Shown here: positions 24,706 through 35,805 of the stretch, piece after piece
How positions within the stretch are numbered: the stretch's first letter is position 1
How the letters are laid out: the number at the start of each line of letters is the position of its first letter
NCBI GenBank assembly: GCA_011503125.2
Contig: WWBZ02000022.1
Location: 496,001-560,000 of the forward strand
DNA length: 64,000 nucleotides
Source: Botryosphaeria dothidea
Taxonomy: Eukaryota; Ascomycota; Dothideomycetes; Botryosphaeriales; Botryosphaeriaceae
Direction: 5' to 3'
Program-made: the position numbers and the translations under genes
The notes under the pieces: model-generated
Told to the model about the DNA's origin: nothing
Databases searched by the model: none
Seen by the model: only the letters and a program-made list of their open reading frames with translations

Positions 24706-25500
24706 CGAGCTTTGGGAAGGCAGTGGCGAGCGGCGGCGGGGTCGGGTGGCGGGCGGAAGGTAGGAAAGGTGCGGCGAGGCAGCGGGAAAAGGAGGGGAGG
24801 GAGAAAGGGGATAGAGGAGACGGAGGTTAGAGAGGAGGTGATGGGCGCGCGGATAGAGCGTTGTGCTTGAGAGAGTGGTGGAAGCAGTGGTGTCGCGGTG
24901 CTGGGCGGGGAATAATGGCGCGGGCAGCAGCCGAGCCACTGGAGCTTGCACGCACTGGCCTGCACCTCCGCGCTGCCCTCAACGGCATCCCTTGACAATC
25001 TGCCTGCTGCCACAACTGTCCCGCGCTAGTCACCCGCGACTCAGCAAGCCAATTGTGCGGCCTCTGCTGGCCAGCCAAACAGCCGCCGTTGCTGCCCGCG
25101 GGCATTGAACCTGGCGCTTGTTCTTTTGTCTCCACGCGCAGAGAAATCAGTGGCGAGAGAGCGTCTACCGCGCGTCCGCAGAGCCGGCACCCATGCCCGC
25201 CCGCCCGCCCGCACACACACACGGCAAGCCCCACCACTATTCTAAGTCCAGGCCGGAGGCTGCCATTCGGATGCGCCCTCTCCGGAGCCTGTTTCGGCCG
25301 GAGCTCGCGCGTAGGCACACTGTCACCTCAAAGACACGACTCAATGATAGGAATGAAGGTGGCTTGCGGGACGGCGCACCAGCCGCGCCGCGAGCTAGTT
25401 GTGCAAGATTGGTTACACGCCTCCAATCGCATCACGATCCACGATCCAACTGCCCGGCTCTCCCGCCAGCGGCCTCAAGGCATGCCCAAGACCACCTGTC
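24706..25500. other. GC-rich intergenic region
   Basis: Promoter side of the KH gene and 3' side of the alcohol dehydrogenase gene. It contains C/T-rich and (CCCG/CACA)-type simple stretches near 25.2 kb. Open frames on both strands lack coding character. Confidence 0.5.
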
Positions 25501-26826
25501 CTACTGCTGCGCTTGGAAGACCACCTTCTGCGCCTTCATCTTGTCGAACAGGTCGTAGCCCTCAATGGCCTCAGACAGCGGCATGATCTTATCCGCCATG
25601 AAATCGAGCTGGTGCTGCTTCCGCTGGAGGGCGTCCAGCGCCTGCGGGAAGATGGACCGCACTGGGCACCGTCCCATCTGGATGCGAAGATTCTTCCCGT
25701 ATGCCTGGTTCCCCGTCCACGGAATCTGCTTCCAAAGTCAGTCTGGTGTTCACGACTCATGGGACCGCCGAGCGGAACTTGCCTCGCCATTGTGCACTCC
25801 CACGCTGCTGATGATTCCCCATGGCCTGAGAATGTCAAAACCTAACTTTAGCGCCGGGCTCAACCCAACCACCTCGATCACCACATCCGCTCCACGGCCC
25901 TGAGTGACGTCCTTGATCCTATGCTCCAGTCCTTCCCGGTCCTTCTGGAAATTCAGCGGTTCAGCGCCCAGGCTCTTGGCAATATCTAATCTGCTCTCGA
26001 TGCTGTCCACGGCGAAGAGGTGTTTTGGTTTGTAGTCCACCGCATTGACGAGTGCGCAAAGACCTACGGGGCCACAACCAATCACCACCACAGTTGAGTC
26101 CGCAATTTCCTCCTTGGACATGGAAGAAAAGGCATTTGATGCTGCAAAATAGCCGGTGGGGAAGATGTCGGCCATCAGAACAAGCTTCTTCTCTTCAATT
26201 CCCGGCGGCGCTTTCATGACTGTCGAATCTGCCAGTGGTATGCGTACCTGTGTCCAATCAGTATGTGATCTATATCATATTGTGCAGTCTTCTCTTATGT
26301 AGGAATTCATTGAAACAAATGAACATAAATATGAATCCTCAGGTCCATCCGGGTTGTGCTTGAACCCATTGAGAGACAACGACATCCCAACCACAAGTCT
26401 TTGAGATGAAAATTGCAAGGCAAAATTTGAGGCAAATTTCAAACTTACATATTCGGCCTGAGCACCATCCAAGGCCGTGGTTCCGAAGAGCTGGCACTTC
26501 TCGCACCTAGACGAGAAGCCCTTCTTGCAATAGAAGCACTGCCCGCACGAAACAGTAAATGGGCTGACAATTTGGTCTCCCTTCTTTACTGTCTTGACAT
26601 CCGATCCCACCTCCTCCACGGTACCCGTGAACTCGTGACCCATGATGAAATCGGTCGGGCTGGGCTGGTGGCCGCGGAAAACATGCAACTCACTGCCACA
26701 AAGCGCCGAATACTCGACCTTCACAATGATGTCGGTCGGGTCTCGGATCTTGGGGATCGGGCGGTCTTCCAGGGCAACCTTTCCCGGTCCCTTGAAGACC
26801 ACGGCGCGCATAGTGGATTTCGACAT
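25501..26826 (-). CDS. zinc-dependent alcohol dehydrogenase (MDR family)
   Basis: NAD(P)-dependent medium-chain dehydrogenase of 355 aa. Exons on the minus strand are 26826-26449, 26247-25783 and 25725-25501. The catalytic zinc site shows Cys43 (ALCGSEL) and His64-Glu65 (MGHEFTG). The structural zinc has Cys94, Cys97, Cys100 and Cys108. The Rossmann motif is VVVIGCGPVGL. The second intron (57 nt) begins GAG|GCAAGT and ends GCAG, so it is a GC-AG intron; no GT donor keeps the frame. The first intron (201 nt) is long and partly open. The motif set resembles threonine/sorbitol-type and formaldehyde-dehydrogenase-like members, but the substrate cannot be told from sequence. No targeting signal is evident, so probably cytosolic. 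Confidence 0.9.
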
Positions 26827-27438
26827 CTTGGGGATGGTGTTCCTTTAGTAGGAGAGATACACAGCAGAATTTCCTGGTTAATTGGCCTGATAAGGTGTGA
26901 TTTTTTGTGTGCAATAGCTAGCAAGCAGACAAAGGACACGAGGTTGGACTGAAGTTGTGGGCTGACAGCCACTTTATGTCTATGTCATAGCAGCAAGGTC
27001 CGAGGCTCGCAGCCCCTCCTTCCCTGCCCGCTTCCGCTACCCCGCATATGCAAAGCTGATCGCGCCGTCCGTGACAGCCACTTGGGATTCGCTGAGTCAA
27101 GGCCTGTAGTGGCTTACAGTTCACGGACATTAGATATTTCAGCAGACCTTGGTGCGCAGAGCGGAGAAAGGATGGACGTGGTCCTCCATTCGGATGTTCA
27201 CGCGTTGGACCTAGTCCATGTAGGAGCTACGTACCGTTCCCCCCAATAACCCAATCAAAATCCAGATGTCAAAAAAGGTCGATCGCCGAATGAGAGCTTC
27301 CCGAGTGCTGGAGAGATATTCCCCGACGCCGACGTGCTCCAAAAACACCATGCAATCCTTGAAACTCCCATATGCAAATGTCCCTAGCCGTCGTTCCTAA
27401 ACCGAAAGGTGCTGAATGCTTGTTGCTGATGAAAGCTT
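26827..27438. other. intergenic, no gene seen
   Basis: Upstream region of the alcohol dehydrogenase and downstream region of the Yippee gene. No repeat or RNA gene recognised. Confidence 0.5.
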
Positions 27439-27850
27439 CTACGTGACGGTGCAGAGCAGCTCGGCCTCGAGGATGAACTTTCCCTCCTTGTACTTCTCGG
27501 ACGCCTCATACGCCTTGTCGTACTTCCAGCCGACCGTCTCCTTGCACTGCCTGCACTGGATGTCGCGCACAATGTGCCTGCCGGTCGTCATATTGCGCTC
27601 GCCGGGTTCGCCCTGGGTGATGTTGACAACCGAGTCGAAGAGGTAGGCCTTGCCATGCTGGCCGCGGAAGTTCTGAGTATCCTCCTGGGTTAGCATTCAA
27701 GCGGCGATCTGACCGTTGGGATCGAGGGGGGTTGTGGGCGTTGCTACTAACACGGCTGATGATGTCGTCGTGGTTTGAGAGGTGCGTCTTGCAGTTCTTG
27801 CAGCCGTAGATACGGTGCGAGTTGAGGTAGACGTTGTACGTGAGACCCAT
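27439..27850 (-). CDS. Yippee/Moh1-family zinc-binding protein
   Basis: Small protein of 110 aa from exons 27850-27752 and 27672-27439 on the minus strand (79-nt intron). The donor is GTTAGT and the acceptor CTCAG follows a good GCTAAC branch site. Splicing yields ISR|NFRGQHGKAYLFDSV, the hallmark Yippee sequence. The zinc ligands are CXXC pairs Cys17/Cys20 and Cys73/Cys76. Yippee folds are related to Mis18 and cereblon CULT domains; the yeast relative is Moh1. Cellular function in fungi is poorly defined. The length is near the family norm and nothing is missing. Confidence 0.92.
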
Positions 27851-30185
27851 GGCTGCGGGTGGTTGTTTGCTATTGGTGGGTTGCGAGATTGGGTGCAGCT
27901 GGAGGATGGCGCTGGTGCAGAAGAACTAGCGGACGACGGCGCGTGAGGCAAAGTGCTCGCTGTGAATGCGTTGGCGTCAGGATCCTGGTGAACAGGCAGC
28001 TGTATGACTGATCCCGGCTAAGGAGACTGTGTCAGCACGGCCACCTCCGAGAGGCTCAAAGTAGAGCTGCGAGAAAGAGCTTCTGCAAGAGCTTATATGT
28101 AGTAGAGCTTGGGAGCACCTGTCCTACTTGCGCAACCCACGCGCCTAGATCTTTCTGCACGAGCGTGACGCCGGATATCACGGAGCCTCGCTGACCTTAC
28201 GGCGCTGGAGGCGGTGACGTAGGGCAGGTTGGGGATGTGAGGACCGCGTCGGAGGGGAAAGCGATATGTAGCAAGCCGAAGCCGCACGGGCAGCAGCCTG
28301 GGACAGCAGCGTGGGACGCAGCGACAGCGTGAGCGCACCGACGAGAGCAGCGATGTTGTGAGACGGCAGCAGAGAGTCGCGAGATATGGATAGAGGAGGG
28401 CAAGTGGGGAGCTCCAGCTTGCTACCAGCGAGGCGCGTCACGTGTGCAGTGGAACAGCCGCGCTGTAGTAAGCCGGCGACTCATGAGCGCCGCAGTGGTT
28501 CCAAGGCAATCTGAGCAGCGCCAGCCGTGACTGGCTGCTGGCATACAATCCGAGTGCGGCAGCGATGGGGTCTTCACGCAGGGTGACGAGAGCCGACATG
28601 GATGCTCCCGCGGCCCAAGCTACGGAGCTCAGGCACGCCATATCGATAAGTCCGCCGGCCATTCTCCCGCCGCGGATCGCTCCCTCTCTTCATCATTCGC
28701 CGACTATCCTGGCGATCACCGCTATTCGTTTTTGACGGCTCCTGCGGATCCTGCAAGTTGCACAATGCCTCACGTCGTGCTACAGAGCTGTCCTGGAAGA
28801 TAACGTGCGGGACGTCCATTACCACCACTTCAACCTTCACGCGGGGTAGCTCTGCTGTCTCACTGGCTGCGCAAAGCACCGCGTGATGGAGCAGTTTTGC
28901 GAGAGCCGTTCTACTGGCTGCAGCGGCTTATCCAGGCATGTCATCTCAACAAGAATCTTGATATGAAAACTACACAGAGTGTACTTCAGGTCAGGCGGAC
29001 GTCTTGCTGGGGGGTTAGACTCGAGCCATCTGCTCGAACAGAGCCCATCATGAATCCAGATATGCGTTGAGCCTTTTAGCTCCAAGTCGAGAACACTGAT
29101 AACTTCTTTACTGGAATGAAGGTATCAGTACTTTGAGCATCCACTAGGGATGTTGTCTCGAGTGATTCTGGGCACTGATACTGCTCACAAGCTACCATAC
29201 GCTTGACATGTAAACGCCAGCGCCAAAAGAGCGGGATGGCTTGTGGTGCTGATCTGAACACAAGGGATCATAAACCGATATTCAGAGGTCGAGCGACGCC
29301 TTGGACAGAAATGTCCAGCTAAATGTGAGTTTCCTTCGGTCATGAATTTCAATCCTCAGCGTGAAGGTTTTCCAGAGAGGTTTTATTACAGCTAATCCTC
29401 TACGGTCAATACTATTTACCATTTGTCCTCGCATGTTAATGGCTAGCCGGGAAAGCTATCACACGTGCCAGCCATAGAGTATTGCGAGACGAGGGTTGGT
29501 GTGGCAGCCAACTGCAAGATTGTGCCTTGCCATTTCGCTGCGGCCGTGGGCACGCCTCGCAGCGACTGCGTTGATGGGTGATGCCGTACAACGCTCCCTT
29601 TTGCTGGTCAGACACGAGGGAGCGTGTCAGGGCATCTCCGGTTGTCATGTCGGAGTGGTGGTGGAGAGGGTGCGGAGCGTTTATATCATATAGGCCAGGA
29701 TGGTGACGCAGTGGGAGGCCTGAGCAGCCGCTAGTGGAGACAAAAGTTGCAAACGGGTGCCGAGCCACATGACCCCGTTACGACCCGTACGCCACGCACG
29801 GGAGGATGGAGAGCGATAGCGATAACCACCAAAATTCAACGCCGTGGATTGCAGTGCTTCCATTGGGCGTTGGCGGCGGTTGCTGTGCGAGCGGAGGTGC
29901 AGCTGGCCATGCTGGTGCGCAGCGAGAGCAGTCAGCAGCAGCGGAGCGCGCGTAAACAGAGGAGTAGCGGCCACGAGTTCTCGCGAGCCTATGGAATGTT
30001 CCCGAAAGAGTGCGCGCAGAATCCCAGCCGCATCTGCCTTGGGGTGCCCAGTGTTCGACTCCGTTTAGCTCCCCCCTCTAGGCCGTCTTTGCTACATTTT
30101 TTGGACGCCCAGGAGCCTGACCGTCCCGCCCTCTCTGAATAAGCGTCCGCGCAAGTAGCGCCATTCCGCCGACTGCTCGCCTCTC
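27851..30185. other. divergent intergenic region (Yippee / DnaJ)
   Basis: Between divergently transcribed genes. Contains a 12-bp-arm hairpin at 29095-29129 and GC-rich DNA around 28.1-28.7 and 29.5-30.0 kb. Both flanks may hold leaders. No gene recognised. Confidence 0.5.
29095..29129. repeat. short inverted repeat
   Basis: ACTGATAACTTC and GAAGGTATCAGT pair over 12 bases with one mismatch around an 11-base loop. Function unknown. Confidence 0.6.
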
Positions 30186-32513
30186 ATGGTTCTGCCCGGC
30201 ATTTTCTCCAAACAGAAGAAGAACCCGACCGGCAGCCCAGCCTCACCACCTCCCACGCCGCCCCAGCACGAGCACCTGGCACGCACCAGCACGCCGCCTG
30301 CGTCGCCCGAGAAGAGGCCCTCGAGCCAGAGCCACCGCAGCTCGTTCAGCGCACGCTCCTCGCCCGTCAAGGATCGTCACCGGAGGTCCGATTCGTCCCC
30401 CACCAAAAAGTCGGCCTTCTCGCGCTCCTCTCAAGTCCACGATCCCGACACCCACCCGCTCAATCTTCCGCCCGAGGAGCGTCGCCGCCTGTCAGCCCTG
30501 TCCAGCAAGATGAGCGATCAGCCGCAGAGCGCCCCGGCCACTCCTATGGATGTGGACCGCGAGGCCACCGCTTCGCCCTCGCCCAAGGCGAATGGCACCG
30601 CACCCGAACAAAATGGTGACAATGCTGCACCGCCGCCCCCGCCGCACCGCACTCCCACAAGCCCGCCTCCTGTTGACGCCGAGGCCTGCAAGGCTGCCGG
30701 CAACAAGTTTTTCAAGGCCAAGGACTACACAAAGGCTATCCAGGAGTACACGAAGGGTATGTCCACTCCACCAGTCTTCCCGCACCTCGAAATTTTGTGG
30801 TTCTGAAATTGTTGGTATCACGTTTGGCAAGGGATCCCTGTCCAGCATGTGCTTCCGTTGCTAGCCTCCAACTGCTGCAGCCCTATCTCACCCGGTCGAC
30901 GAATGCCCATACTGGCGCTCTCGTTTTTTGCGGCTTTAGAAGATCTTGCTGACATCGAATTCATAGCTATTGAGGCCGATCCCAAGTCCGCAACGTACAG
31001 GTCAAACCGCGCCGCTGCACTGATCTCCGCCAACCGCTTCCCTGAGGCTCTCGAAGACTGCAAGATTGCCGATGAGCTCGAGCCGAACAATACCAAGATC
31101 GTCCACAGGTTAGCTCGCGTATACACCGCTCTTGGTCGCCCACAGGAGGCTTTGGAAGTTTACGAAAAGGCAAATGCAAGTGCAACGGACAAGGCTGCCG
31201 CTCAGGCCATGGCAAATCACTTAGCGCAGGCTGAGGACCAACTACGCACCGGATCTTCTGGCTCTATGGTCATCCATGCTCTTGATCAGGCGGAGAAGGG
31301 TCTTGGATCCGGCGTTTCCGTGCCCAGGAAGTGGAGGCTGATGCGCGGCGAAGCTTACTTGAAGATGGGCAACGAGAATGCACTGGGTGAGGCGCAGAGC
31401 CAAGCCATGACGCTGCTGCGTGCCAACAGTCAGGATCCTGAGGCTCTTGTTATTCGTGGACGCGCACTCTACGCTCAGGGAGATAACACCAAGGCTATTC
31501 AACACTTCAGGCAGGCCCTGGCCTGCGACCCTGACTTTAAGGATGCGATCAAGTGGTTGCGCACGGTCCAGAAGCTTGATAGGATGAAAGAGGAGGGGAA
31601 TCAAGCTTTCAAGAGTGGAAAGTACAAGGACGCTGTAGACATCTACTCCAAGGCGCTCGATGTGGATCCGCAGAACAAGGGCACCAACTCCAAACTCCTC
31701 CAGAACCGTGCTACCGCCAACATTAAGGTAAGGCTCAGAAATTGGATTTGGGAACAAGGACTGACACCCAAATTAGCTCAAGAATTACCAGCAGTCTGTG
31801 GATGACTGCATACGCGCTCTTGAGCTTGATCCGTCCTACACTAAGGCCCGTAAGACGAAGGCAAAGGCTTTGGGTGAATTGGGTCAATTCGACGCCGCGA
31901 TCGTGGAGCTGAATGCTGTCAAGGATGCTAACCCTGGAGAGCCTGGCATCCAGAAGGACATTCGCAATATGGAGCTTGAAGCCAAGAAGGCAAAGAGGAA
32001 GGATTACTACAAGATCCTTGGTGTTGAGAAGGACGCGGATGACAACCAGATCAAGAAAGCCTACCGCAAGTTGGCCATTGTCCACCATCCTGACAAGAAC
32101 CGCGATGATCCGGAGGCTGCGGAGCGCTTCAAGGATATTGGCGAGGCCTACGAGACGCTCAGCGACCCTCAGTACGTTGCCCAGACTCGAGCCCCTCATT
32201 AGAAAGTATCAGCAACCAACTAATCTTCTTCCACAGGAAACGCGCACGCTACGACAGCGGCGAAGATCTCATGGACCCTGCTGACATGTTCGGTGGTGGC
32301 GGCTTCGGCGGCGGCGGCATGGGCGGCGGCATGGGCGGCGGCATGGGCGGCGGCATGGGCGGTGGTATCAGCCCCGAGATGTTGTTCAACATGATGGGTG
32401 GTCAAATGGGCGGTGGCGGCTTTGGTGGCTTCCAGAGTGCCGGTGGATTCCCTGGTGCTGGCGGTGCTCGTGGTAGAGGTGGGCCACAATACTCCGGAGG
32501 TTTTCCGTTCTAG
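30186..32513 (+). CDS. TPR-DnaJ co-chaperone (DNAJC7-like)
   Basis: Hsp70 co-chaperone of 667 aa from exons 30186-30756, 30967-31727, 31777-32171 and 32237-32513 (introns 210, 49 and 65 nt). The N-terminal ~165 residues are Ser/Pro-rich and probably disordered. TPR units follow, starting at [20 protein letters not shown] and again at [20 protein letters not shown]. The J domain (about 518-585) starts KDYYKILGV and has the essential HPD at 548-550, which stimulates Hsp70 ATPase. A Gly/Met-rich region with four GGGMG-type repeats closes the protein at GGFPF. This order matches DNAJC7, which links Hsp70 and Hsp90. The frame directly behind the stop stays open for 180 codons; see the separate entry. 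Confidence 0.93.
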
Positions 32514-33056
32514 TTGATTACGCTCGCAGGAAATGGAGGCCATGGCCCCTCTCGCGGTGGAAATGGTGGAGGTACGACGAGGGACAGTGGCACCGGCAAT
32601 GTGCCTCGTGGTGGTGGAAGTACTGGCAAAACAACGAATGCTGGTGGAAATTTGAAGAGCAGTGCAAATGGCGGTGTCAACTTCTCTCGTCCTACCAGTA
32701 CATCCGGAGGTCTTGGTGCGAAGAGCACTACCTCTCAGACTGGCGCTACTGGCAATACTGGGACTCATGCCACCGATGCTTCTGGCAAGGCTGGTAACGG
32801 TGCGGCTAGCAAGACGGACGCTCGAACACCAGGCAAAACATCAATTCCTCGCAATACTTCGACTATCCCTCGGAAGAATCCAAATCCTGGGCAGACCAGT
32901 ACCCCTAGCAAGACCACGACTTCTGGCAACGCGTCTATTTCTGGAAAAACCGCTTCTCCAAGCAAGACGGCGACTTCTAGCAAGACATTCCCGGCTATCA
33001 GACCTGGCGGTACCAGCAAGCAAGGTACTCCCAAGAAGACAAACGCAAAAAAGTAG
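32514..33056 (+). other. possible alternative C-terminal extension of the DnaJ protein
   Basis: Directly after the TAG at 32511, the same frame is open for 180 codons to 33056. The translation is low complexity, rich in Ser, Thr, Gly, Lys and Pro, with repeated GKTS/PSKT-type phrases, and ends PKKTNAKK. A candidate intron 32473-32529 (GTAGAG ... CTCGCAG, 57 nt, a multiple of three) would delete the stop and join GGARG to GNGGHG. Its branch site is weak. Readthrough of TAG is the alternative. It may also be plain 3' UTR. Confidence 0.4.
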
Positions 33057-34293
33057 AAGTGAAGGCAGGCGTCAACATCGACACAGTGGTCTTCGCTGCT
33101 ATTCTTATGTGACGAATCGCGCTCGTCTTCTGCTTGGTCACCCCTAACCGAAGTGCATCCGCGATCTATTCATTGCTGCTATTGTTCCTCGTTTGTCCCT
33201 CGGTCTGGTTTGGCACTCAGCGGGTAAATTCGGTGGGTATATGAAAAGTGTAGGCAATTGCTCGATTGGGTTTTTATTTTCTTACCGCGATGGATGGATT
33301 CTCAGCATGGGTTTCTTTCGGCATTTCTGGTAGCACTGTGTAGATGGTCTCTTTTGGCACTGCTGAATTTCCCTCTCGGTTCGGTTTTCTGCTATAGACT
33401 CGGAGGTCGTCCTCTATTCCCGTTCCATGTCGTTTCCTCCTATCTCGTTGATCCCGGAGGAATCATGCTCATAGCACGTCGTCTCGTCGAAGATCCTTGA
33501 CACGAAAGAGAGTACAATCATTGCAGGCGTTCTTATACATTCTCGTTGTACACTTTACGGGGACCATTGATCCATTTCTACTCTGTTTCGTTTTTTCATT
33601 AAAGGATGATGGGATATGTGAATCCGAAAGAATGTTTTGTTGAACGGAGGTCAGGAGCAAGGTTGATAGGGCGTTTCCAATGAGAATGATGGCTTACGTA
33701 TGTGGTAAGCACAGCCAAAAGAAGAGTTGAAAAGCCAGATTTGTTTACGAGATCAAAGACTTGGGTAGCTTTGGGTATTTCTTCGGTCTGCTTAATGGAC
33801 TTGTTCAAATGGATCGGCTCATCTTTTCACCAGACTGGGACGAGACTCACAACAGAGTGCTTCTTCTGCGATTTGAAATACTCCTGTCCAATGACACTGG
33901 AACTTGCATGGCACGCTAAACAGCATGGAGTTGAAACCGAGGTTCGCATTAGGGAACAGCAACTGGCTGATGGGGATTGTACTGTTCGAAGGGTGACGTC
34001 AGAACCGGAACTCTACAACGGCAAACATACACCTCGCCACGACAAAGAAACACATGATGCATCGAAACCTGGATGATCAAAAGCCCTACAACGACAGCAG
34101 ATCTGCGGAAGGTGCCACTGATACTACTAGTATCATCAAAACCAACAGCGACCGCGTCCCATAGTTCCCCCACAAGCTCCGCTCGGGATGACAAGGGTGC
34201 ACGTCGCGTCTTCCCCTCGATCCTCCAAGTACCCCGCGCCTCCGCCATTTCCCCTCCAATTGCATAGACCGACCCCCCAGAAACCTTTCTTTC
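33057..34293. other. intergenic, mostly 3' UTR
   Basis: T-rich sequence typical of a 3' UTR up to about 33.5 kb, then unremarkable DNA up to the Nudix gene. No gene seen. Confidence 0.5.
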
Positions 34294-35173
34294 ATGCCCG
34301 AAACCATCGATGACCTGTCCGCGGTCCAGATCCCGGCGACGCGCCGCCCGGCTCGCAGCCCGGCGGTAGTCGCCCAGTTCCCGTGCGAGCACCTGGTTAT
34401 CGGCTGTGGCGTCGCCATCTTCCACGTCGCGTCGGCCCGCGTCGTGCTGTGCTACCACAGCCGCGACCACTACTGGTTCTTGCCCAAGGGCCGCCGTGAC
34501 GTCGGCGAGGAGACGACCAGGGCTGCTGAGCGCGAAGGATTCGAGGAAGTACGTGGATTTTTTTTCTTCTCTCCCTATATATTTCCCCCAAATCCCTTTT
34601 CTCTCTTTCTCTCTCTCCCAAACCCCCAGATACCATTCCTCGAGCGCTTTTGGCAAGATGACGGTATCCCGGAAATGCGCTGAGAAGTCCGACTTGCAGT
34701 CCGGCTACCGCAACCGCGTGCTCCCCCTGCCCCTCCCGCACCGCCAACCCTCGCCCGCCCACGCCGCTTCGCCCGCCCTTTCTCCCTTCGTCGTCGAGCC
34801 CCTCTGGACCCAGCTCCTCCCCGTCTCCCAGCGCACGCAGTACCTCCTCTTCTGGTACGCCGCCGAGACGCTGCCGCCGGACGTGGAGGCCGGCATGCCC
34901 GCTTCGGCTTCCCCGTACGCCGCGCCCCCGCCTTTCCCGCAGGAAGGGCTGAGTTTGCGGGAGAGGGTGGCGGGCGAGCCGAAGGGGCATGAGCCACGGA
35001 GGTGGGAGGGCACGGGTGTGGATGCGGAGGAGGCGTTGTATGAGAGCGCGTTGGTGCCGGTGGAGGAGGCGGTGAGGCGGTTGGGGGTGGGGAGCACGTC
35101 GGGGGATGTGGTGAGGAGGGGGTGGGAGGGGGTGTTGAGGAGGTTGGAGGTAGAGAAGGTGATGGAGGAGTAG
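34294..35173 (+). CDS. Nudix hydrolase
   Basis: Hydrolase of nucleoside diphosphates linked to another moiety, 242 aa, exons 34294-34548 and 34700-35173. The Nudix box spans residues 66-88: GRRDVGEETTRAAEREGFEE then SGY. It fits G-x5-E-x7-RE-x2-EE-x-G, with Gly where a hydrophobic residue is usual after RE. The 151-nt intron sits inside the box, between the metal-binding EE and SGY, and is pyrimidine-rich (34558-34628). Unspliced transcripts would lose the fold. The C-terminal half includes RTQYLLFWYAAE and a helix ending in EVEKVMEE. Substrate is unknown; no targeting signal is seen. Exon 2 is very GC-rich. Confidence 0.87.
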
Positions 35174-35805
35174 GGAGAGGGAGGTGTACTGGTTTTGCGG
35201 GTGAGTCTAGTTGGCTACTTTGTGGATGCTAGCGGGAAGATGTTGCGGTTGCACGACGCACGCAGAAGTAAGTATGAGAGCCGGCTCTCTGCTGCTTTGT
35301 TTTGTTAGAGCTGGGAGCATTACTTGGAAACTTTGGTATTGGGGCCGTCTGGTCCTGGCGCCTGTGGAAGCATCCTTACGGCCTGATAGAAAAGACTACT
35401 CGGTGCAAAGGAATAGTAGGATACCCTCGTTCGCTTTTCCACCAACCCCGCGCTATGCTTTTACCCGTGCTATGCAGAAACCAGGCGCTGACTTTCCTCG
35501 AAAGGAAAACAAAGTAAAAACCAAAATCAATCAAACCCATAGAAAACCAGGGGGCGCAAATGCAGGCCTTCTCACCCGCTTGTACTCCTCCAAGTCTGTC
35601 TCACCCAGCTGAATGAGTCTTAAGAAAAGGTGAGCAAAACTTAATGAAACGAGCCCCTCCAAGGAAAGCGGTAAAACGTCAGAAGCAGAGCCAGCTGCTT
35701 GACCTTCTCCTCTCGGTCAGACCTGAATCAAGAGATCGTCTCACCAAGATCGAACCCGGGACTTCCAAGGAAATACGTTAAATGCCGACGGTGAGTCCAA
35801 CTCCC
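35174..35805. other. convergent intergenic region
   Basis: Lies between the 3' ends of the Nudix gene and the minus-strand membrane protein gene. No terminator-like or repeat structure was recognised. Confidence 0.5.

Noticed and set aside
26300..26400. Possible hairpin-family copy in the alcohol dehydrogenase intron
   Set aside because: A loose match to CCGGATG-type sequence exists, but there is no terminal GGGAGT and no second arm.
32662..33147. 161-codon frame overlapping the DnaJ tail region
   Set aside because: Arg/Leu-rich shadow in another frame. The frame continuous with the DnaJ gene has the better composition.
35730..35765. GATCGAACCCGGGA, like a tRNA T-arm on the minus strand
   Set aside because: The flanking bases do not pair as a T-stem, and no A box, anticodon arm or acceptor stem can be built.
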